DNA of 64,000 nt from Pseudoalteromonas sp. GCY (GCF_016695175.1 NZ_CP068022.1:668001-732000), one strand, 5' to 3'. Positions 45,038-55,327 are shown, counted from the stretch's first letter. Numbers and translations: made by a program. Notes: a model not told the origin generated them from the sequence alone.

Positions 45038-45481
45038 CGTACAGTAGACCTATCTCCACTTTATCGTTCATTCATCGGTTTTGACCATTTAGCACAGTTA
45101 ATGGATGCAGCATCACGCAATGAAAAGCAACCAAGCTTTCCACCATATAATATTGAAGCCACCGGTGAAGACAAGTATCAAATTACCATGGCTGTTGCCG
45201 GATTTACCGAGCAAGAGCTTAGCCTTGAGTCAGAAAACAATACTCTGACAGTCAAAGGCGAAAAGCAAAACAAAGAAGACAAAGCTGAGCGTAAATTTAT
45301 CCATCAAGGTATCGCAGAGCGTAACTTTGAGCGTAAATTCCAACTTGGCGATCACGTCAAGGTGATTGGCGCAGGACTTGAAAATGGCTTGTTAGTCATT
45401 GACCTTGAACGCGAAATTCCAGAAGCACTCAAGCCAAGAAAGATTGAAATTGGCAAAGGCAATCTCATCGAAAATAAATAA
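45035..45481 (+). CDS. ibpA: Small heat-shock protein Hsp20 (IbpA-like)
   Basis: 148 residues from the ATG at 45035 (GAGGA lies 8 nt upstream; an ATG at 45020 overlaps that site and is unlikely). The N terminus (MRTVDLSPLYRSFIGFDHL) is IbpA/B-like. The alpha-crystallin domain (about 35-125) has YQITMAVAGFTEQELSLE, ERNFERKFQLGDHV and GLLVIDLEREIPE, followed by the KPRKIEI tail. It holds unfolded proteins for refolding. A heat-shock promoter and possible RNA thermometer precede it. Confidence 0.93.
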   Translation: MRTVDLSPLYRSFIGFDHLAQLMDAASRNEKQPSFPPYNIEATGEDKYQITMAVAGFTEQELSLESENNTLTVKGEKQNKEDKAERKFIHQGIAERNFERKFQLGDHVKVIGAGLENGLLVIDLEREIPEALKPRKIEIGKGNLIENK

Positions 45482-45527
45482 TCGATTGAGGTCACTTCCC
45501 CCTGTTTTTACATGATGTCACGTTTCC

Positions 45528-45547
45528 AAGTCGCCCTCGGGCGACTT
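45528..45547 (+). terminator. Rho-independent terminator after ibpA
   Basis: AAGTCGCC / GGCGACTT perfect stem with CTCG loop followed by TTTTTTG. Confidence 0.93.
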
Positions 45548-45638
45548 TTTTGTTTTGAGTACGTTTTGAGTTAGCAGCGTATATATCTATACCACCTGAT
45601 TGGCGACTTAGGACTAACCATCAAACATAAAAACACAA

Positions 45639-45668
45639 AGATCGCTGCGTAAAGCATCTCCTACTTCG
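45639..45668. repeat. Single REP-like element, same family as the 4784-5189 array
   Basis: The reverse complement reads GTAGGAGATGCTTTACGCAG followed by CGATCTT, matching the direct REP of the tandem array at nearly all positions. It shows that the element is dispersed in this genome. Confidence 0.8.
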
Positions 45669-45756
45669 CAGTGCTGGATTTTTAAAGGTGGCACTTTAAT
45701 TGGTATGGAGTTGCGATAAGTAAAACCGACTTGCTGGGTAGATTGAGCTGTGATTT

Positions 45757-45912
45757 TTATGTAGATAACCATTTATACTGACAGCAACCGGAAGAGGAAT
45801 GTTGCCTAGCTTTCTCTCTACGTTGAGCTTCACGAGCAGCTTGTTTACTAGCTCTGTCGATTGCTTTAACAACCTTTATTGCAGTTCTTAAATCGCTTCC
45901 TCGTCTAGCCAA
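45757..45912 (-). CDS. Short basic protein, possibly a gene remnant
   Basis: Starting at a TTG (45912) with GGAGAG 6 nt upstream, 51 codons encode a basic amphipathic helix (MARRGSDLRTAIKVVKAIDR, then ASKQAAREAQRREKARQ) and a Cys-rich end (SSSGCCQYKW). The start resembles the N terminus of some phage- or restriction-associated proteins. It may be a genuine small gene or the 5' remnant of a longer one. No neighbour explains it. Confidence 0.45.
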   Translation of the reverse strand: MARRGSDLRTAIKVVKAIDRASKQAAREAQRREKARQHSSSGCCQYKWLST

Positions 45913-46530
45913 TGTTACTCTCCTTTGCGTAATAAAGTTACGCTTATGATGCTAGCACAACTTAATTGGAGTTGTTGTTTAGATCGACTGTAACGTTAAA
46001 TAAAGCTAGATGCTAACTTTTACATGGCTAAAGCAGGTTTATCAGACTTTCGATTAGGGGAAAAAGAATATCTAAGCGTGGCTTAATGTTTATCTATTCA
46101 ATCAAGTTTCACTCTATATGAGACAAAAAATTAATACTCGCCGTCTTAATGGGCGTTTGCGGCTCGCTGAGCATAAAAAATAACGAAAACCCAAAAACAA
46201 AAAAGCTTGGCTATTAAGCCAAGCTTTGGGTGCGGTGCGAATAACCGCCTTACTCTTACCGACTATGATCCTTCACTTTACTTCCCTAATGACATCCAAA
46301 CTCTCAATTTGGAGCTCAAAAATTCTGATAGCGATGCCTCGCTGTAAGTATTCCTTTATACCAGTTTGTTTAAACTTGCCCGAAAGAAGACGCTTAATTG
46401 AACAAATCAGTAATGTTGCCAGTTACTCAACAATAATCATAATCTTTGAACTCTATTCCCTGCTCCCTGACATCAGTTCCTTTTCCTATGTCACTCCCTT
46501 GCGCAGGTAAATTTATTTCTCCAGCTCTAA
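45913..46530. other. Long intergenic region with one terminator-like hairpin
   Basis: About 600 bp without a credible gene. It contains the strong hairpin at 46202-46227. The open frame 46226-46510 has no ribosome site and a composition unlike its neighbours. The promoter of the 51-residue gene lies in its left part. Confidence 0.5.
46202..46227. terminator. Hairpin terminator-like structure
   Basis: AAAGCTTGGC / GCCAAGCTTT perfect 10-bp stem with a 6-nt loop; A-tract before it gives a T-run on the minus strand, so it could end the EF-hand gene transcription. Confidence 0.7.
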
Positions 46531-46752
46531 TTAGCCTTTAAAATTTGCGAATTCTGTTTCGCTTAGCTCGCCGTTTGCGTCAGCGTCTAATTCTTTAAAT
46601 TGCTCTGCCAGTGCAGTATGCGCTTGCGCTTCACTCATGCTGATTGTGCCGCTTTGATCTGTATCTAGCGCAGCGAAGTCTTCACCCGCCATTGCATTAA
46701 CAGACGCGAAAGATAAACCTGTGATTGATAGTGCTGCTAGTAAATTTTTCAT
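46531..46752 (-). CDS. Exported two-EF-hand calcium-binding protein (copy 1)
   Basis: A 73-residue protein with a signal peptide (about 1-22, ending AMAG). Two canonical EF loops: residues 30-41 (DTDQSGTISMSE) and 56-67 (DADANGELSETE), each with the Asp, Gly and final Glu positions kept. Likely binds Ca2+ in the periplasm. It is the second of a tandem pair, 43 bp after its paralogue, on the strand opposite to the QseEGF-like operon. Confidence 0.88.
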   Translation of the reverse strand: MKNLLAALSITGLSFASVNAMAGEDFAALDTDQSGTISMSEAQAHTALAEQFKELDADANGELSETEFANFKG

Positions 46753-46795
46753 GATCTTCTCCTTAACGATTTAAATAATGTGATAACTCGGCAAA

Positions 46796-47017
46796 TTAAC
46801 CTTCGTAGTTATCAAATTCTGCTTGGCTTAGTTGACCGTCTTGGTCTGCGTCTAGCTCGTTAAATTGAGCAAGAAGGCCTTCATCTGCTTTTGCTTCTTC
46901 AATAGAGATGTAGCCGTCACCATTCATGTCTAGTTTGTCGAAATCCGTGTTTGCATGTGCACCTACTGATGCCAAAGTCATTACTGCTGCTGATACTGCG
47001 ATTGCTAGATTTTTCAT
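46796..47017 (-). CDS. Exported two-EF-hand calcium-binding protein (copy 2)
   Basis: A 73-residue paralogue of the previous gene, same length and loop positions: residues 30-41 (DMNGDGYISIEE) and 56-67 (DADQDGQLSQAE). Signal peptide about 1-22 (ending AHAN). First gene of the pair; about 360 bp separate it from the divergent histidine kinase start. The duplication and the position next to an envelope-sensing system suggest calcium buffering or sensing, but a functional link is inference. Confidence 0.88.
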   Translation of the reverse strand: MKNLAIAVSAAVMTLASVGAHANTDFDKLDMNGDGYISIEEAKADEGLLAQFNELDADQDGQLSQAEFDNYEG

Positions 47018-47379
47018 CGTGCTTTCCTCATAAAATTAAAAACTAAATTCTGTGTTAAACGTTTTGCTATTAAAGCTAAAAACTGATTTTGCGTTTCGTT
47101 TTTCGCTTTCGAGATAACTATTCCAACTTTGATGCCAACATTGAAAAAACACCGTTTATCAATAAGTTAAGTTTAATCACTTAAAAAGATTAAGGTTGGA
47201 TTAAGGCTGGCTGTTGCTAAATGGCAACAGTTAAAAAAGAGAAAAATAAAAAGTCTTTATTTTTCTTAATGTTAGATTGTCGCAGCTTTGCAACAGGTAA
47301 ATTTTTGGATGGAAAATTTTGCAAATCTCGCAACGTCATTTGATTGAAATTTGTGCACCCTTTTAAAGGATTTAGCATC

Positions 47380-48750
47380 GTGAAAAAAATTTTTTCTCAG
47401 TCATTACAAAAACAGGCACTTATTGCCATGTTTATTGGTGTGCTTCCTATACTCACACTGACTTTGTGGTACGCCCAAGCACTATCCAAAAATCAACAAA
47501 AAACACAGGGTATTTATAATAAGAATCAAAAGCTTATTCTTGAATACAACTTTATAAAAGCAGATATCAGTGCGCTTGAAAAAGCACTGCAAAATAATCA
47601 GCTGCTGCAAAGTGAAACACTGCAAGAAAGCATCGAGCAGAAGTGGCAAAACACCAAAAAACGCATTCAATTATTAAAAATAAACCTACCCGATTCGCTG
47701 TTTGTTGCTAAATGGCGACAATTCGCTCCCGATGAGATCAATGCCACTTCAAAAGCTGAAGAGTTCCAACAATTGGTTAAGGTGCTTAATCAATTCGAGG
47801 AAAGCTTTCAGCAAACACTTAATAAGCGCTTGTCTGATCAAGAAGCTCATTTCGTGCAGCTGCAAACATGGTTTATGTTTGGTCTCGTTATCTTGCTACC
47901 CACCCTTATCGTGATCAGCATATTTTTGATCAATCGGATTTGTCAGCAGCTTAATCAGGTAGAATCTGCAGTATCTGAGGTAGGTAAAGGTAATTTAGAT
48001 AAGTCGGTAGAACTCTCTGGCAGCCATGAATTGCAGCAATTGGGTGACAGGTTAAATTGGTTAAGGCTCGAACTTAAGCGTATTCAACAACAAAAGGAAA
48101 CCTTCTTGCGCCATGTTACTCATGAGCTTAAAACCCCTTTAGCATCGCTAAACGAAGGAAGCAGCTTATTAAATAGTGGATTGCTTGGAGATGTTAATCC
48201 AAAACAACAACGTATTCTCATCATTATGGAAAACTCTGTTGCAAAGCTTGGATCCTTGATCGATGATTTGCTCAGCTATAGCGCGGCCAGTCACCCCGAT
48301 AGCCTACATCACGACGCCGAAATGAATCTTATCCAAGAAGAGGTCTCAAAGCATCTTAGCGATAAGCTAGGAAAGACTGATGTGATAGTGAACTGGCAAA
48401 ATCATGATGACCTAAAAGTACCTTATCTTCCGTGCAAATTAGTGTTAACTCAGTTAGTGAGCAATGCCATTGATCACGCTAAAAGCAATGTCACTATTTC
48501 AATTGAAGAACAAAATGGCGAAGTATTGTTGATAGTCCGTGACGACGGTGATGGCATCGACATCAATGAAGCCGATTCATTATTCCAGCCATTTGTTCGT
48601 GGTGAGAAAAATAAAAATAATAATGGCAGTGGCTTAGGTTTAGCCATTGTCTCTGAGTGTGTGAAGCAATTAAAAGGCTATGTGAAATGGCTATCAGTAG
48701 AATCTGGCGCCAGTATTCAAGTCGCCTTTCCAAAAAGGGATCCAAAATGA
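47380..48750 (+). CDS. qseE: QseE/GlrK-like sensor histidine kinase
   Basis: 456 residues from a GTG at 47380, which has AAAGGA 9 nt upstream; a TTG at 47344 is the longer alternative. Two membrane helices (about 16-34 and 164-185) enclose a helical periplasmic sensor region. Then come a HAMP linker, the HisKA dimerisation domain with His248 (HVTHELKTPLASL) and a HATPase with DDGDGI and GSGLGLAIV. The gene order kinase, lipoprotein, NtrC-type regulator with 4-bp overlaps is that of enterobacterial qseE-qseG-qseF (glrK-glrR). It senses an envelope signal and phosphorylates the regulator at 49280. Confidence 0.88.
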   Translation: MKKIFSQSLQKQALIAMFIGVLPILTLTLWYAQALSKNQQKTQGIYNKNQKLILEYNFIKADISALEKALQNNQLLQSETLQESIEQKWQNTKKRIQLLKINLPDSLFVAKWRQFAPDEINATSKAEEFQQLVKVLNQFEESFQQTLNKRLSDQEAHFVQLQTWFMFGLVILLPTLIVISIFLINRICQQLNQVESAVSEVGKGNLDKSVELSGSHELQQLGDRLNWLRLELKRIQQQKETFLRHVTHELKTPLASLNEGSSLLNSGLLGDVNPKQQRILIIMENSVAKLGSLIDDLLSYSAASHPDSLHHDAEMNLIQEEVSKHLSDKLGKTDVIVNWQNHDDLKVPYLPCKLVLTQLVSNAIDHAKSNVTISIEEQNGEVLLIVRDDGDGIDINEADSLFQPFVRGEKNKNNNGSGLGLAIVSECVKQLKGYVKWLSVESGASIQVAFPKRDPK

Positions 48751-49283
48751 AATACATCGTATTAAGTATCACGCTATTTTTGCTCGGTGGTTGCGCCACA
48801 ACGGAGCAAAACGTCAAGCAAACAAAGCAGTTTATTGGCCCTGTAAAAACAGAAACCAGCGCTAAGTTTGTGCCTTTAGCTGAGGTGATCAAAGCCTTAG
48901 TCAGCCAATGCGCCAAAAAACATAACGTGACATTTAACGATTACTATAAAGGCGCGCTGCACTTACAAGGCTTTATTCACACCTATTGCGGTACAGACTC
49001 AACCACCAAACAACTTAAAGCCATTGAAGAAGTAAAACTACAAGATTATTGGCCAGACGATTACAACATTTGGTTTGAATCGTTAGCTTGGCATACTCAA
49101 AGCCTTCGTGAGCAAAAAATCAGTAATTATTACTCTGACAATAAGGCGCAACAGCACCAAGAGCAATTGTTACAGACACAAAAACAGCTTGCCGAGCTAA
49201 AACAAAAGCTTGCTGACATAGAAAAACAACGTTTAGAAACCGATCTTTCTGAAAACCCATCACTTGAGGAGGATTCACTATGA
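48747..49283 (+). CDS. qseG: QseG-like outer-membrane lipoprotein
   Basis: 178 residues from the ATG at 48747, which overlaps the kinase stop (ATGA). A lipobox LLGGC gives Cys16. The middle region has conserved-looking cysteines (QCAKKHNVTF, IHTYCGTD), and the C terminus is a coiled coil (about 133-170, QLLQTQKQLAELKQKLADIE). In enterobacteria QseG activates the kinase; the same position and type argue for the same role here. Sequence identity is not measured. Confidence 0.75.
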   Translation: MKYIVLSITLFLLGGCATTEQNVKQTKQFIGPVKTETSAKFVPLAEVIKALVSQCAKKHNVTFNDYYKGALHLQGFIHTYCGTDSTTKQLKAIEEVKLQDYWPDDYNIWFESLAWHTQSLREQKISNYYSDNKAQQHQEQLLQTQKQLAELKQKLADIEKQRLETDLSENPSLEEDSL

Positions 49284-50608
49284 GTCAAACACAACAAGGC
49301 GCAAAGTTACTTTTAGTGGATGACGATACGTCTTTAACTGAGCTACTGGCAATGCGTTTAGAAAGTCACGGCTACGAAGTTGAAGTTGCGCACCGCGGTA
49401 CGCAAGCGTTAAATATCCTCAAGCAAATGCCTATCGACTTGGTCATCACCGATTTGAAGATGGCGCACATGAATGGCTTTGAACTTAATGAGCAAATAAA
49501 GAAGTATTATACTGGCATGCCCGTTGTGATGATGACCGCTCACGGCTCTATTCCTGATGCTGTAGATGCCATGCAACAAGGCTTTGTGAGCTTTTTAACC
49601 AAACCCATTGACTCTCAGCAAATGCTCGATGTCATCAATGAGGCGCTTGCAGGAAAAGTAAGAACCGCACAAACTTCGGATCCAAATAACTTCCATGGGT
49701 TGTTATTCCAAAGTGCCGCAATGCGTCAATTGGTACAGCAAATTCAAGCGCTTGCCAGCAGTAACGCAAATATTCTTATCCAAGGCGAGAGCGGTACCGG
49801 TAAAGAAGTGACGGCAAAAGCAATCCATTTAGCCAGTAATCAAGCGCAAGGCCCATTTATTGCGATTAACTGTGGTGCTATGCCCGCTCACCTGTTGGAG
49901 TCTGAGCTATTCGGCCATAAAAAAGGCGCGTTTACCGGCGCGGTGAGCGACAAAGAAGGTCTAGTACAAGCAGCAGATGGCGGTACCCTATTCCTTGACG
50001 AAATTGGTGATATGCCGCTTGATTTGCAAGTTAAATTACTGCGTGTTTTACAAGAGCGAACCGTTCGCCCGGTGGGTGGCCAAACCGAGCATAAGGTCAA
50101 TGTTCGTTTTGTCTCTGCAAGCCATAAGAACATTCAAAGCGCCGTTGCGGAAAAGCAATTTCGTGAAGATTTATACTATCGCTTAAACGTGGTGTCTGTT
50201 GAAATCCCAAGCTTAAGAGAGCGATTGGAAGATATTCCACTACTTGCATCACGCTTCTTAAGTGCACTTAGCGATGGCGAAAAGCAATTTAACCAACAAA
50301 GTATTACGCATTTGCTGAATTACCATTGGCCGGGCAACATCCGTCAGCTCCATAATATTGTGGAGCACTGTGTTGCTATTACGCCAGGTAAAATGATCAC
50401 TGAAGATATCGTACAAAAAGCCCTGCCTAAGGATAAAGAGCAGAATGCGTTTACGGGATTAAATGAAGCGAAACGCCAGTTTGAGTATGACTACATCCAA
50501 AAAGTACTGGCACTTTGCGAAGGGAATGTGTCGGAAGCTGCAAAACTTGCGCAACGTAATCGCTCTGATTTTTACAAATTACTTAAAAAACATGAGATCC
50601 AATGCTAA
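49280..50608 (+). CDS. qseF: QseF/GlrR-like sigma-54-dependent response regulator
   Basis: A 442-residue protein overlapping qseG by 4 bp. Domains: receiver (about 8-120; acidic pocket Asp14-16, phospho-acceptor Asp58 in VITDLK), AAA+ sigma-54 activation domain (about 150-370) with Walker A GESGTGKE and the GAFTGA loop (KKGAFTGAV), and a C-terminal Fis-type helix-turn-helix ([20 protein letters not shown]). Once phosphorylated it should activate sigma-54 promoters. In Escherichia coli the target is the sRNA GlmY; no such gene was recognised here. Confidence 0.93.
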   Translation: MSQTQQGAKLLLVDDDTSLTELLAMRLESHGYEVEVAHRGTQALNILKQMPIDLVITDLKMAHMNGFELNEQIKKYYTGMPVVMMTAHGSIPDAVDAMQQGFVSFLTKPIDSQQMLDVINEALAGKVRTAQTSDPNNFHGLLFQSAAMRQLVQQIQALASSNANILIQGESGTGKEVTAKAIHLASNQAQGPFIAINCGAMPAHLLESELFGHKKGAFTGAVSDKEGLVQAADGGTLFLDEIGDMPLDLQVKLLRVLQERTVRPVGGQTEHKVNVRFVSASHKNIQSAVAEKQFREDLYYRLNVVSVEIPSLRERLEDIPLLASRFLSALSDGEKQFNQQSITHLLNYHWPGNIRQLHNIVEHCVAITPGKMITEDIVQKALPKDKEQNAFTGLNEAKRQFEYDYIQKVLALCEGNVSEAAKLAQRNRSDFYKLLKKHEIQC

Positions 50609-50790
50609 ACCTATTAGAGGGGTAACATTAGTTTTAATTTCTGAGGCGCGTTGATTGGTCAAATTTACCACTGCAAAGTGCTTGCAATGCGGACTTTAAC
50701 GGGCCACGCCGTGGCTCATATTTTGCCCTGAGAATATGCGCTCCTTCAAGGAGCATAATAAAAACACTCGGATATTTAAGGGTTGTCTGT

Positions 50791-52743
50791 ATGAAAATGC
50801 GCAAAAAGCTCATTATTAGCTTTGTTCTCACTGTGATCATTCCTATTTTAGCGATTTCTGTGGTCAGCATTTCTCAGACCAAAAGCGACTCTCTTGATAA
50901 ATTCCTTGATGCTTCTGGCAATGAGATAAGGCAAGCCGAGCAGTCTTTTGTACTGTTTTTTGAGCAGATGAAGAAAAATGCTCGCTTCCTCGCCGAGTCC
51001 AAGGCTGTACAACAAGTGAGTCAGGACACTACCACTTATTTTGGTGCAGAGAAACCGATGACTCCGCTACAAAACGGTCAAACCGAAAGCAATATTTTTG
51101 AACTTTACCGCGCATTTGGGCAAACCCACGAAGAATTATTGTTTGTATATCTTGGCACCGGATCCGGTGGTTTTATTCAGTATCCTGCGGAGCCTCTTGG
51201 CGATTATGATCCAAGAAAGCGCCCTTGGTATCAAAACGCCTCTAAAGATCCCAGCAAGGTTATCCTTACCGAACCTTATCAAGGAGTAACGGGGCAAGCC
51301 ATGGTTTCTGTTGCCACAGGTATAAAACGTGACGGCAAAGTAATTGGTGTGCAATCATTAGATGTAACGCTTGCTACACTGACCGATATCGTTAGCAATA
51401 TTCGTCTCGGGGAGTCGGGATATTTAATCCTTCTTGATGCCGAAGGCACTGTACTTGCCGATCCCAAAAATAAAAATCATAACTTTAAACACATTAAAGA
51501 TCTCACCAGCCCACTTTACAAGGCCATTCGCAGCGCCACAAACGAACCCTACCTCACTATTGAAACTGATAACAAGACCTATGATGCTAAGATTTATCGC
51601 TCTGACACACTCGGTTGGCAATTTATCGCGGTGATCGATGAAGATGAAATCTTAGCTTCAGCTTACGATATGACGATTAGTATCACTATTATCGCGGTCA
51701 TCATGGTGATTTTGTTTATTATTATTGCAATAACACTTGCCAACAAGATAGTTGAACCTATTGAAATGGTGTCTGACGGTCTAAAAGAAATAGCACAGGG
51801 TGAAGGCAACCTTTCCAAACGTTTACAAGTCGTCACCAATGATGAAATTGGAGAGCTGGCCGCATGGTTCAATAAATTCTTGGACTCAATTAATGCACTC
51901 GTAAAAGATATTCAAAGTAATGCCTCAACATTGAATGATGCTGCATTAGGGTCACAAAAGAGTATCAATGATATCCGTAATCAATGCCATGCGCAGGCTG
52001 AAGACTCCGCCAGTGCTACCACGACCACTGAAACTGTGGAGCAGCTTGCTGCACAGATCAGTGAAAGCTGCGGTCATACTTTGGAGGATGTCGTCACTGC
52101 AGACGATCACGCTCAGCGTGGTAACAGCACGATAGAAAGTACAGTATCGCAGGTTGCGAGGCTTAATCATTCGTTGGCTGAGTCCGCCAACGCCATGAAC
52201 CAACTCGAAAGTGAAAGCCAAGATATCACTAATATTTTAGGCGTGATCCGTTCTATCGCAGAGCAAACTAATCTTTTAGCATTAAATGCAGCGATTGAGG
52301 CTGCCCGTGCAGGTGAACAAGGTCGGGGCTTTGCGGTGGTTGCTGATGAAGTAAGAACGCTTGCGCAGCGCTCACATGACGCCACGCAGGAAATAGAGCA
52401 AGTGTTAACCAACCTCATCGCTCAAACGAGGACGGTATCAGCCCAAATGACATCAAGCGTAAGCGAATCTGAGACGACTATCAAACAATCACAAAGCGCT
52501 CAACAAGCATTTACTGATATCGCTCAGGCAGTATCAAGAATTAAAACTTCGGTTTCAAATATAGCGTCACAGGCCTCATTACAAGGAGAAAATGCAGGTC
52601 ACACAAGGCGTTTGATTGACTCGGTGGATGTTTCTGTACGACAAGTCGGAGAAGAAACGGCAGCATTAAACGCAGGTGCTGACCAATTGGTTAGTTTAGC
52701 CAAAGACTTAGAGCGTTTGGTTGGCCGCTTTGATATTGACTGA
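50791..52743 (+). CDS. Transmembrane chemoreceptor with dCache sensor
   Basis: A 650-residue protein. TM1 (about 7-27), a periplasmic dCache domain (about 35-280, with [16 protein letters not shown] and [15 protein letters not shown] typical of amino-acid or amine-binding Cache), TM2 (about 290-312, [18 protein letters not shown]), HAMP (about 313-365), and a signalling domain with [20 protein letters not shown]. No C-terminal pentapeptide tether is visible. It detects an extracellular ligand and controls CheA. Confidence 0.93.
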   Translation: MKMRKKLIISFVLTVIIPILAISVVSISQTKSDSLDKFLDASGNEIRQAEQSFVLFFEQMKKNARFLAESKAVQQVSQDTTTYFGAEKPMTPLQNGQTESNIFELYRAFGQTHEELLFVYLGTGSGGFIQYPAEPLGDYDPRKRPWYQNASKDPSKVILTEPYQGVTGQAMVSVATGIKRDGKVIGVQSLDVTLATLTDIVSNIRLGESGYLILLDAEGTVLADPKNKNHNFKHIKDLTSPLYKAIRSATNEPYLTIETDNKTYDAKIYRSDTLGWQFIAVIDEDEILASAYDMTISITIIAVIMVILFIIIAITLANKIVEPIEMVSDGLKEIAQGEGNLSKRLQVVTNDEIGELAAWFNKFLDSINALVKDIQSNASTLNDAALGSQKSINDIRNQCHAQAEDSASATTTTETVEQLAAQISESCGHTLEDVVTADDHAQRGNSTIESTVSQVARLNHSLAESANAMNQLESESQDITNILGVIRSIAEQTNLLALNAAIEAARAGEQGRGFAVVADEVRTLAQRSHDATQEIEQVLTNLIAQTRTVSAQMTSSVSESETTIKQSQSAQQAFTDIAQAVSRIKTSVSNIASQASLQGENAGHTRRLIDSVDVSVRQVGEETAALNAGADQLVSLAKDLERLVGRFDID

Positions 52744-52858
52744 ATAGAAAACTAATATCTTGTTTTTCGCAATTGTTACAAAATATCGTCTCAATTAGTT
52801 GTCCTCATAATAAGAACTAGTTAGACTCGGTGGATTGATTTATTACAGAAGAATAAAA

Positions 52859-55027
52859 ATGAAGAAATTTAAATTTACATTAGTAGCAGCATCTTTGGTT
52901 GCTGTACTCGGTTGTCAAGAAGCGCCGTCACAACACACAAAGTCTGAAGCTACAGCTGAGCAAGCCTCAGCTGTAACGGCACCTGTAGCTGAAAAGATCC
53001 CACACAAGACGACCATTCACGGTCAAGAACTTGTCGATAATTATCACTGGCTACGTGACGATACTAGAAGTGACGAAAAAGTGTTGTCACACTTAAACAA
53101 AGAAAATGCCTATACCGACAGTAAGCTCATAAACACAGAGCAACTACAACAAACCTTATTTGACGAAATTAAAAACAAAGTGGTCAAAGATGACCGCAGC
53201 GTGCCAGTACTAAACGGCAGTTATTATTATTTTAGTGCCACTGAGGGTGACAAAGAATACTTCACTTATTACCGCAGTGAACACCAAGATGGTAAAAATG
53301 CAGAAGCTATCTTTGATGCGAATATCCGCGCTGAAGGTCAAAACTATTATGGTGTCGGTGGTCTTTCCATTTCGACCAACGAAAACCTGTTAGCTTTTGC
53401 TGAAGATACATTAAGTCGTCGTATTTATACTATTAGAATCAAAGATTTAACGACAGGAAAGTTATTGGACGATACGATTGAAGGCGCTTCGGGTCCTATC
53501 GTTTGGGCGAATGACAACAAAACTATCTATTACATCAAAAAAGATCCGGTTACTTTGCTTGGTTATCAGGTGTTCCGCCATACTCTGGGCACAGCGCAAA
53601 GCACAGATGAATTAATTTACGAAGAAAAAGATAACAGCTATTACACGTATATCTCAAAGAGTAAAGACAAGAGCAAAATATACATTCACCACTCAAGTAC
53701 CGAGGCATCTGGTGTTTCTTTATTAGACGCTGATAATGCAAAAGCAACCCCTGAGCGCTTTATTCCAAGAGAAAGTGGTCACGAATATAGCATCGCTAAA
53801 CTTGGCGACTGGTATTACATCCACACCAACAAAGGTGCCGTAAACTTTAGGCTGATGCGCGTTAAAGCCAGTGATGCAAGTGATATTTCAAAATGGCAAA
53901 CCGTCGTGCCGCACAATGCCGATGCAAAACTAGATAGCTTTGAGCTATTTAATCAGCACCTTGTTTACGAAACGCGGGAAAATGGCCTTAGCCAAATCAC
54001 CGTATTAAATTTAGATAATAACGAAAGCAAGCGTTTAACCTTTAACGACCCGGCTTATGCTGTTTATTTAACTGGTAACGAAAACTTAGATGCAAATGCG
54101 GTAAGAATTGGTTATCAGAGTATGACGACCCCGGCTTCTGTGTATGATGTCAACCTTGCTAGTTTAGATAAAACACTATTAAAGCAAGACAAAGTATTGG
54201 GCGACTTTGCACCTGAAAACTACCAGTCTGAACGTATTTTTATCACCGCACGTGACGGCATAAAAGTACCGGTTTCAATTGTTTATCGTAAAGATAAGTT
54301 TAAGCAAGATGGTTCTAACCCGTTACTACAATATGGTTATGGTTCATACGGCTCTAATGTTGAGCCAACTTTCTCTATAAGCCGATTAAGCCTTTTAGAT
54401 CGTGGTTTTGTCTATGCTATTGCGCATATTCGTGGTTCAGAAACGCTTGGCCGTCCTTGGTATGATAACGGCAAAAAGTTAAATAAAAAGAACACCTTTA
54501 ACGACTTTGTTGATGTCACAAAAGCACTTGTTGAGCAAAAATATGGTGATCCTTCACGTATTTATGCCAGAGGAGGTAGCGCAGGAGGCCTATTAATGGG
54601 TGCGGTGATTAACCAAGCGCCAGAGTTATACGATGGTGTACATGCAGCAGTTCCGTTTGTGGACGTGATCAATACCATGCTGGACGAAACCCTACCGCTG
54701 ACCACAAATGAGTACGACGAATGGGGCAACCCAAATGAGAAGACGTATTTTGACTACATGCTATCTTACTCACCTTATGATCAAGTTAAAGCACAAGCTT
54801 ATCCAAACCTGCTTGTAACCACGGGTTTACATGATTCTCAGGTGCAGTACTTTGAGCCAGCAAAATGGGTCGCAAAGCTACGAGAATATAAAACAGATGA
54901 TAATCTACTGCTGCTAAAAACCGACATGGAAGCAGGCCACGGTGGAGCGTCTGGTCGCTTTAAGCGTATTCACGATGTCGCATTAAGCTATAGTTTCTTT
55001 ATCGCACTCGCTGAAAATAAGCTGTAG
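52859..55027 (+). CDS. ptrB: Lipoprotein oligopeptidase B (S9A)
   Basis: 722 residues from the ATG at 52859; an ATG at 52835 would misplace the signal. The lipobox VLGCQ makes it a lipoprotein, unlike the usual cytoplasmic enzyme. S9A hallmarks: N-terminal NYHWLRDDTRS, a propeller, and a hydrolase domain with YGYGSYG, Ser574 (GGSAGG), Asp659 (LHDSQV) and His694 (MEAGHGGASGRF). The last motif is typical of oligopeptidase B, which cuts peptides after Arg/Lys. Followed by a terminator. Confidence 0.9.
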   Translation: MKKFKFTLVAASLVAVLGCQEAPSQHTKSEATAEQASAVTAPVAEKIPHKTTIHGQELVDNYHWLRDDTRSDEKVLSHLNKENAYTDSKLINTEQLQQTLFDEIKNKVVKDDRSVPVLNGSYYYFSATEGDKEYFTYYRSEHQDGKNAEAIFDANIRAEGQNYYGVGGLSISTNENLLAFAEDTLSRRIYTIRIKDLTTGKLLDDTIEGASGPIVWANDNKTIYYIKKDPVTLLGYQVFRHTLGTAQSTDELIYEEKDNSYYTYISKSKDKSKIYIHHSSTEASGVSLLDADNAKATPERFIPRESGHEYSIAKLGDWYYIHTNKGAVNFRLMRVKASDASDISKWQTVVPHNADAKLDSFELFNQHLVYETRENGLSQITVLNLDNNESKRLTFNDPAYAVYLTGNENLDANAVRIGYQSMTTPASVYDVNLASLDKTLLKQDKVLGDFAPENYQSERIFITARDGIKVPVSIVYRKDKFKQDGSNPLLQYGYGSYGSNVEPTFSISRLSLLDRGFVYAIAHIRGSETLGRPWYDNGKKLNKKNTFNDFVDVTKALVEQKYGDPSRIYARGGSAGGLLMGAVINQAPELYDGVHAAVPFVDVINTMLDETLPLTTNEYDEWGNPNEKTYFDYMLSYSPYDQVKAQAYPNLLVTTGLHDSQVQYFEPAKWVAKLREYKTDDNLLLLKTDMEAGHGGASGRFKRIHDVALSYSFFIALAENKL

Positions 55028-55044
55028 TAACAGTCACATTACAC

Positions 55045-55066
55045 AAAGGAGGCTTGAGCCTCCTTT
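55045..55066 (+). terminator. Rho-independent terminator after oligopeptidase B
   Basis: AAAGGAGGC / GCCTCCTTT stem with TTGA loop, followed by TCG. Confidence 0.85.
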
Positions 55067-55074
55067 TCGCATCC

Positions 55075-55278
55075 TTACTTAACTAACTTTTTGTTTGAGT
55101 TCGCGATATAAAGCATGACGAGAATAAACGAAAACGGTGGCAGTAAACTCATAAATAAGCCAATAAACATTTCAAGTTTTCCCATTTTCGCTTTTTTGAC
55201 CAGTAGTATGCTGATCCCTGCAGAGACTATCACTAGAAAAAAATAGATCTGAGCGGCAAAATCAACGTGTATATTCAT
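55075..55278 (-). CDS. 67-residue two-TM membrane protein
   Basis: The ATG at 55278 has AAGGGA at good distance upstream. Two hydrophobic helices (about 8-27, AAQIYFFLVIVSAGISILLV, and 38-59, FIGLFMSLLPPFSFILVMLY) with a lysine-rich hinge and tail. No family recognised. It is convergent with oligopeptidase B. Confidence 0.6.
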   Translation of the reverse strand: MNIHVDFAAQIYFFLVIVSAGISILLVKKAKMGKLEMFIGLFMSLLPPFSFILVMLYIANSNKKLVK

Positions 55279-55327
55279 CTGTTATCCCTTTCGTTAGTAG
55301 ACATCTGCTCTAAAAAAGTTTCTAAAT

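Noticed and set aside
46226..46510. 94-codon plus-strand frame
   Set aside because: Begins inside a terminator-like hairpin, has no ribosome site and no protein-like pattern.
47195..47225. Sigma-54 promoter upstream of the QseE-like gene (GGCTGGCTGTTGC)
   Set aside because: The GG and GC elements are one base too close (9 instead of 10 bases between), and no consensus context is present.
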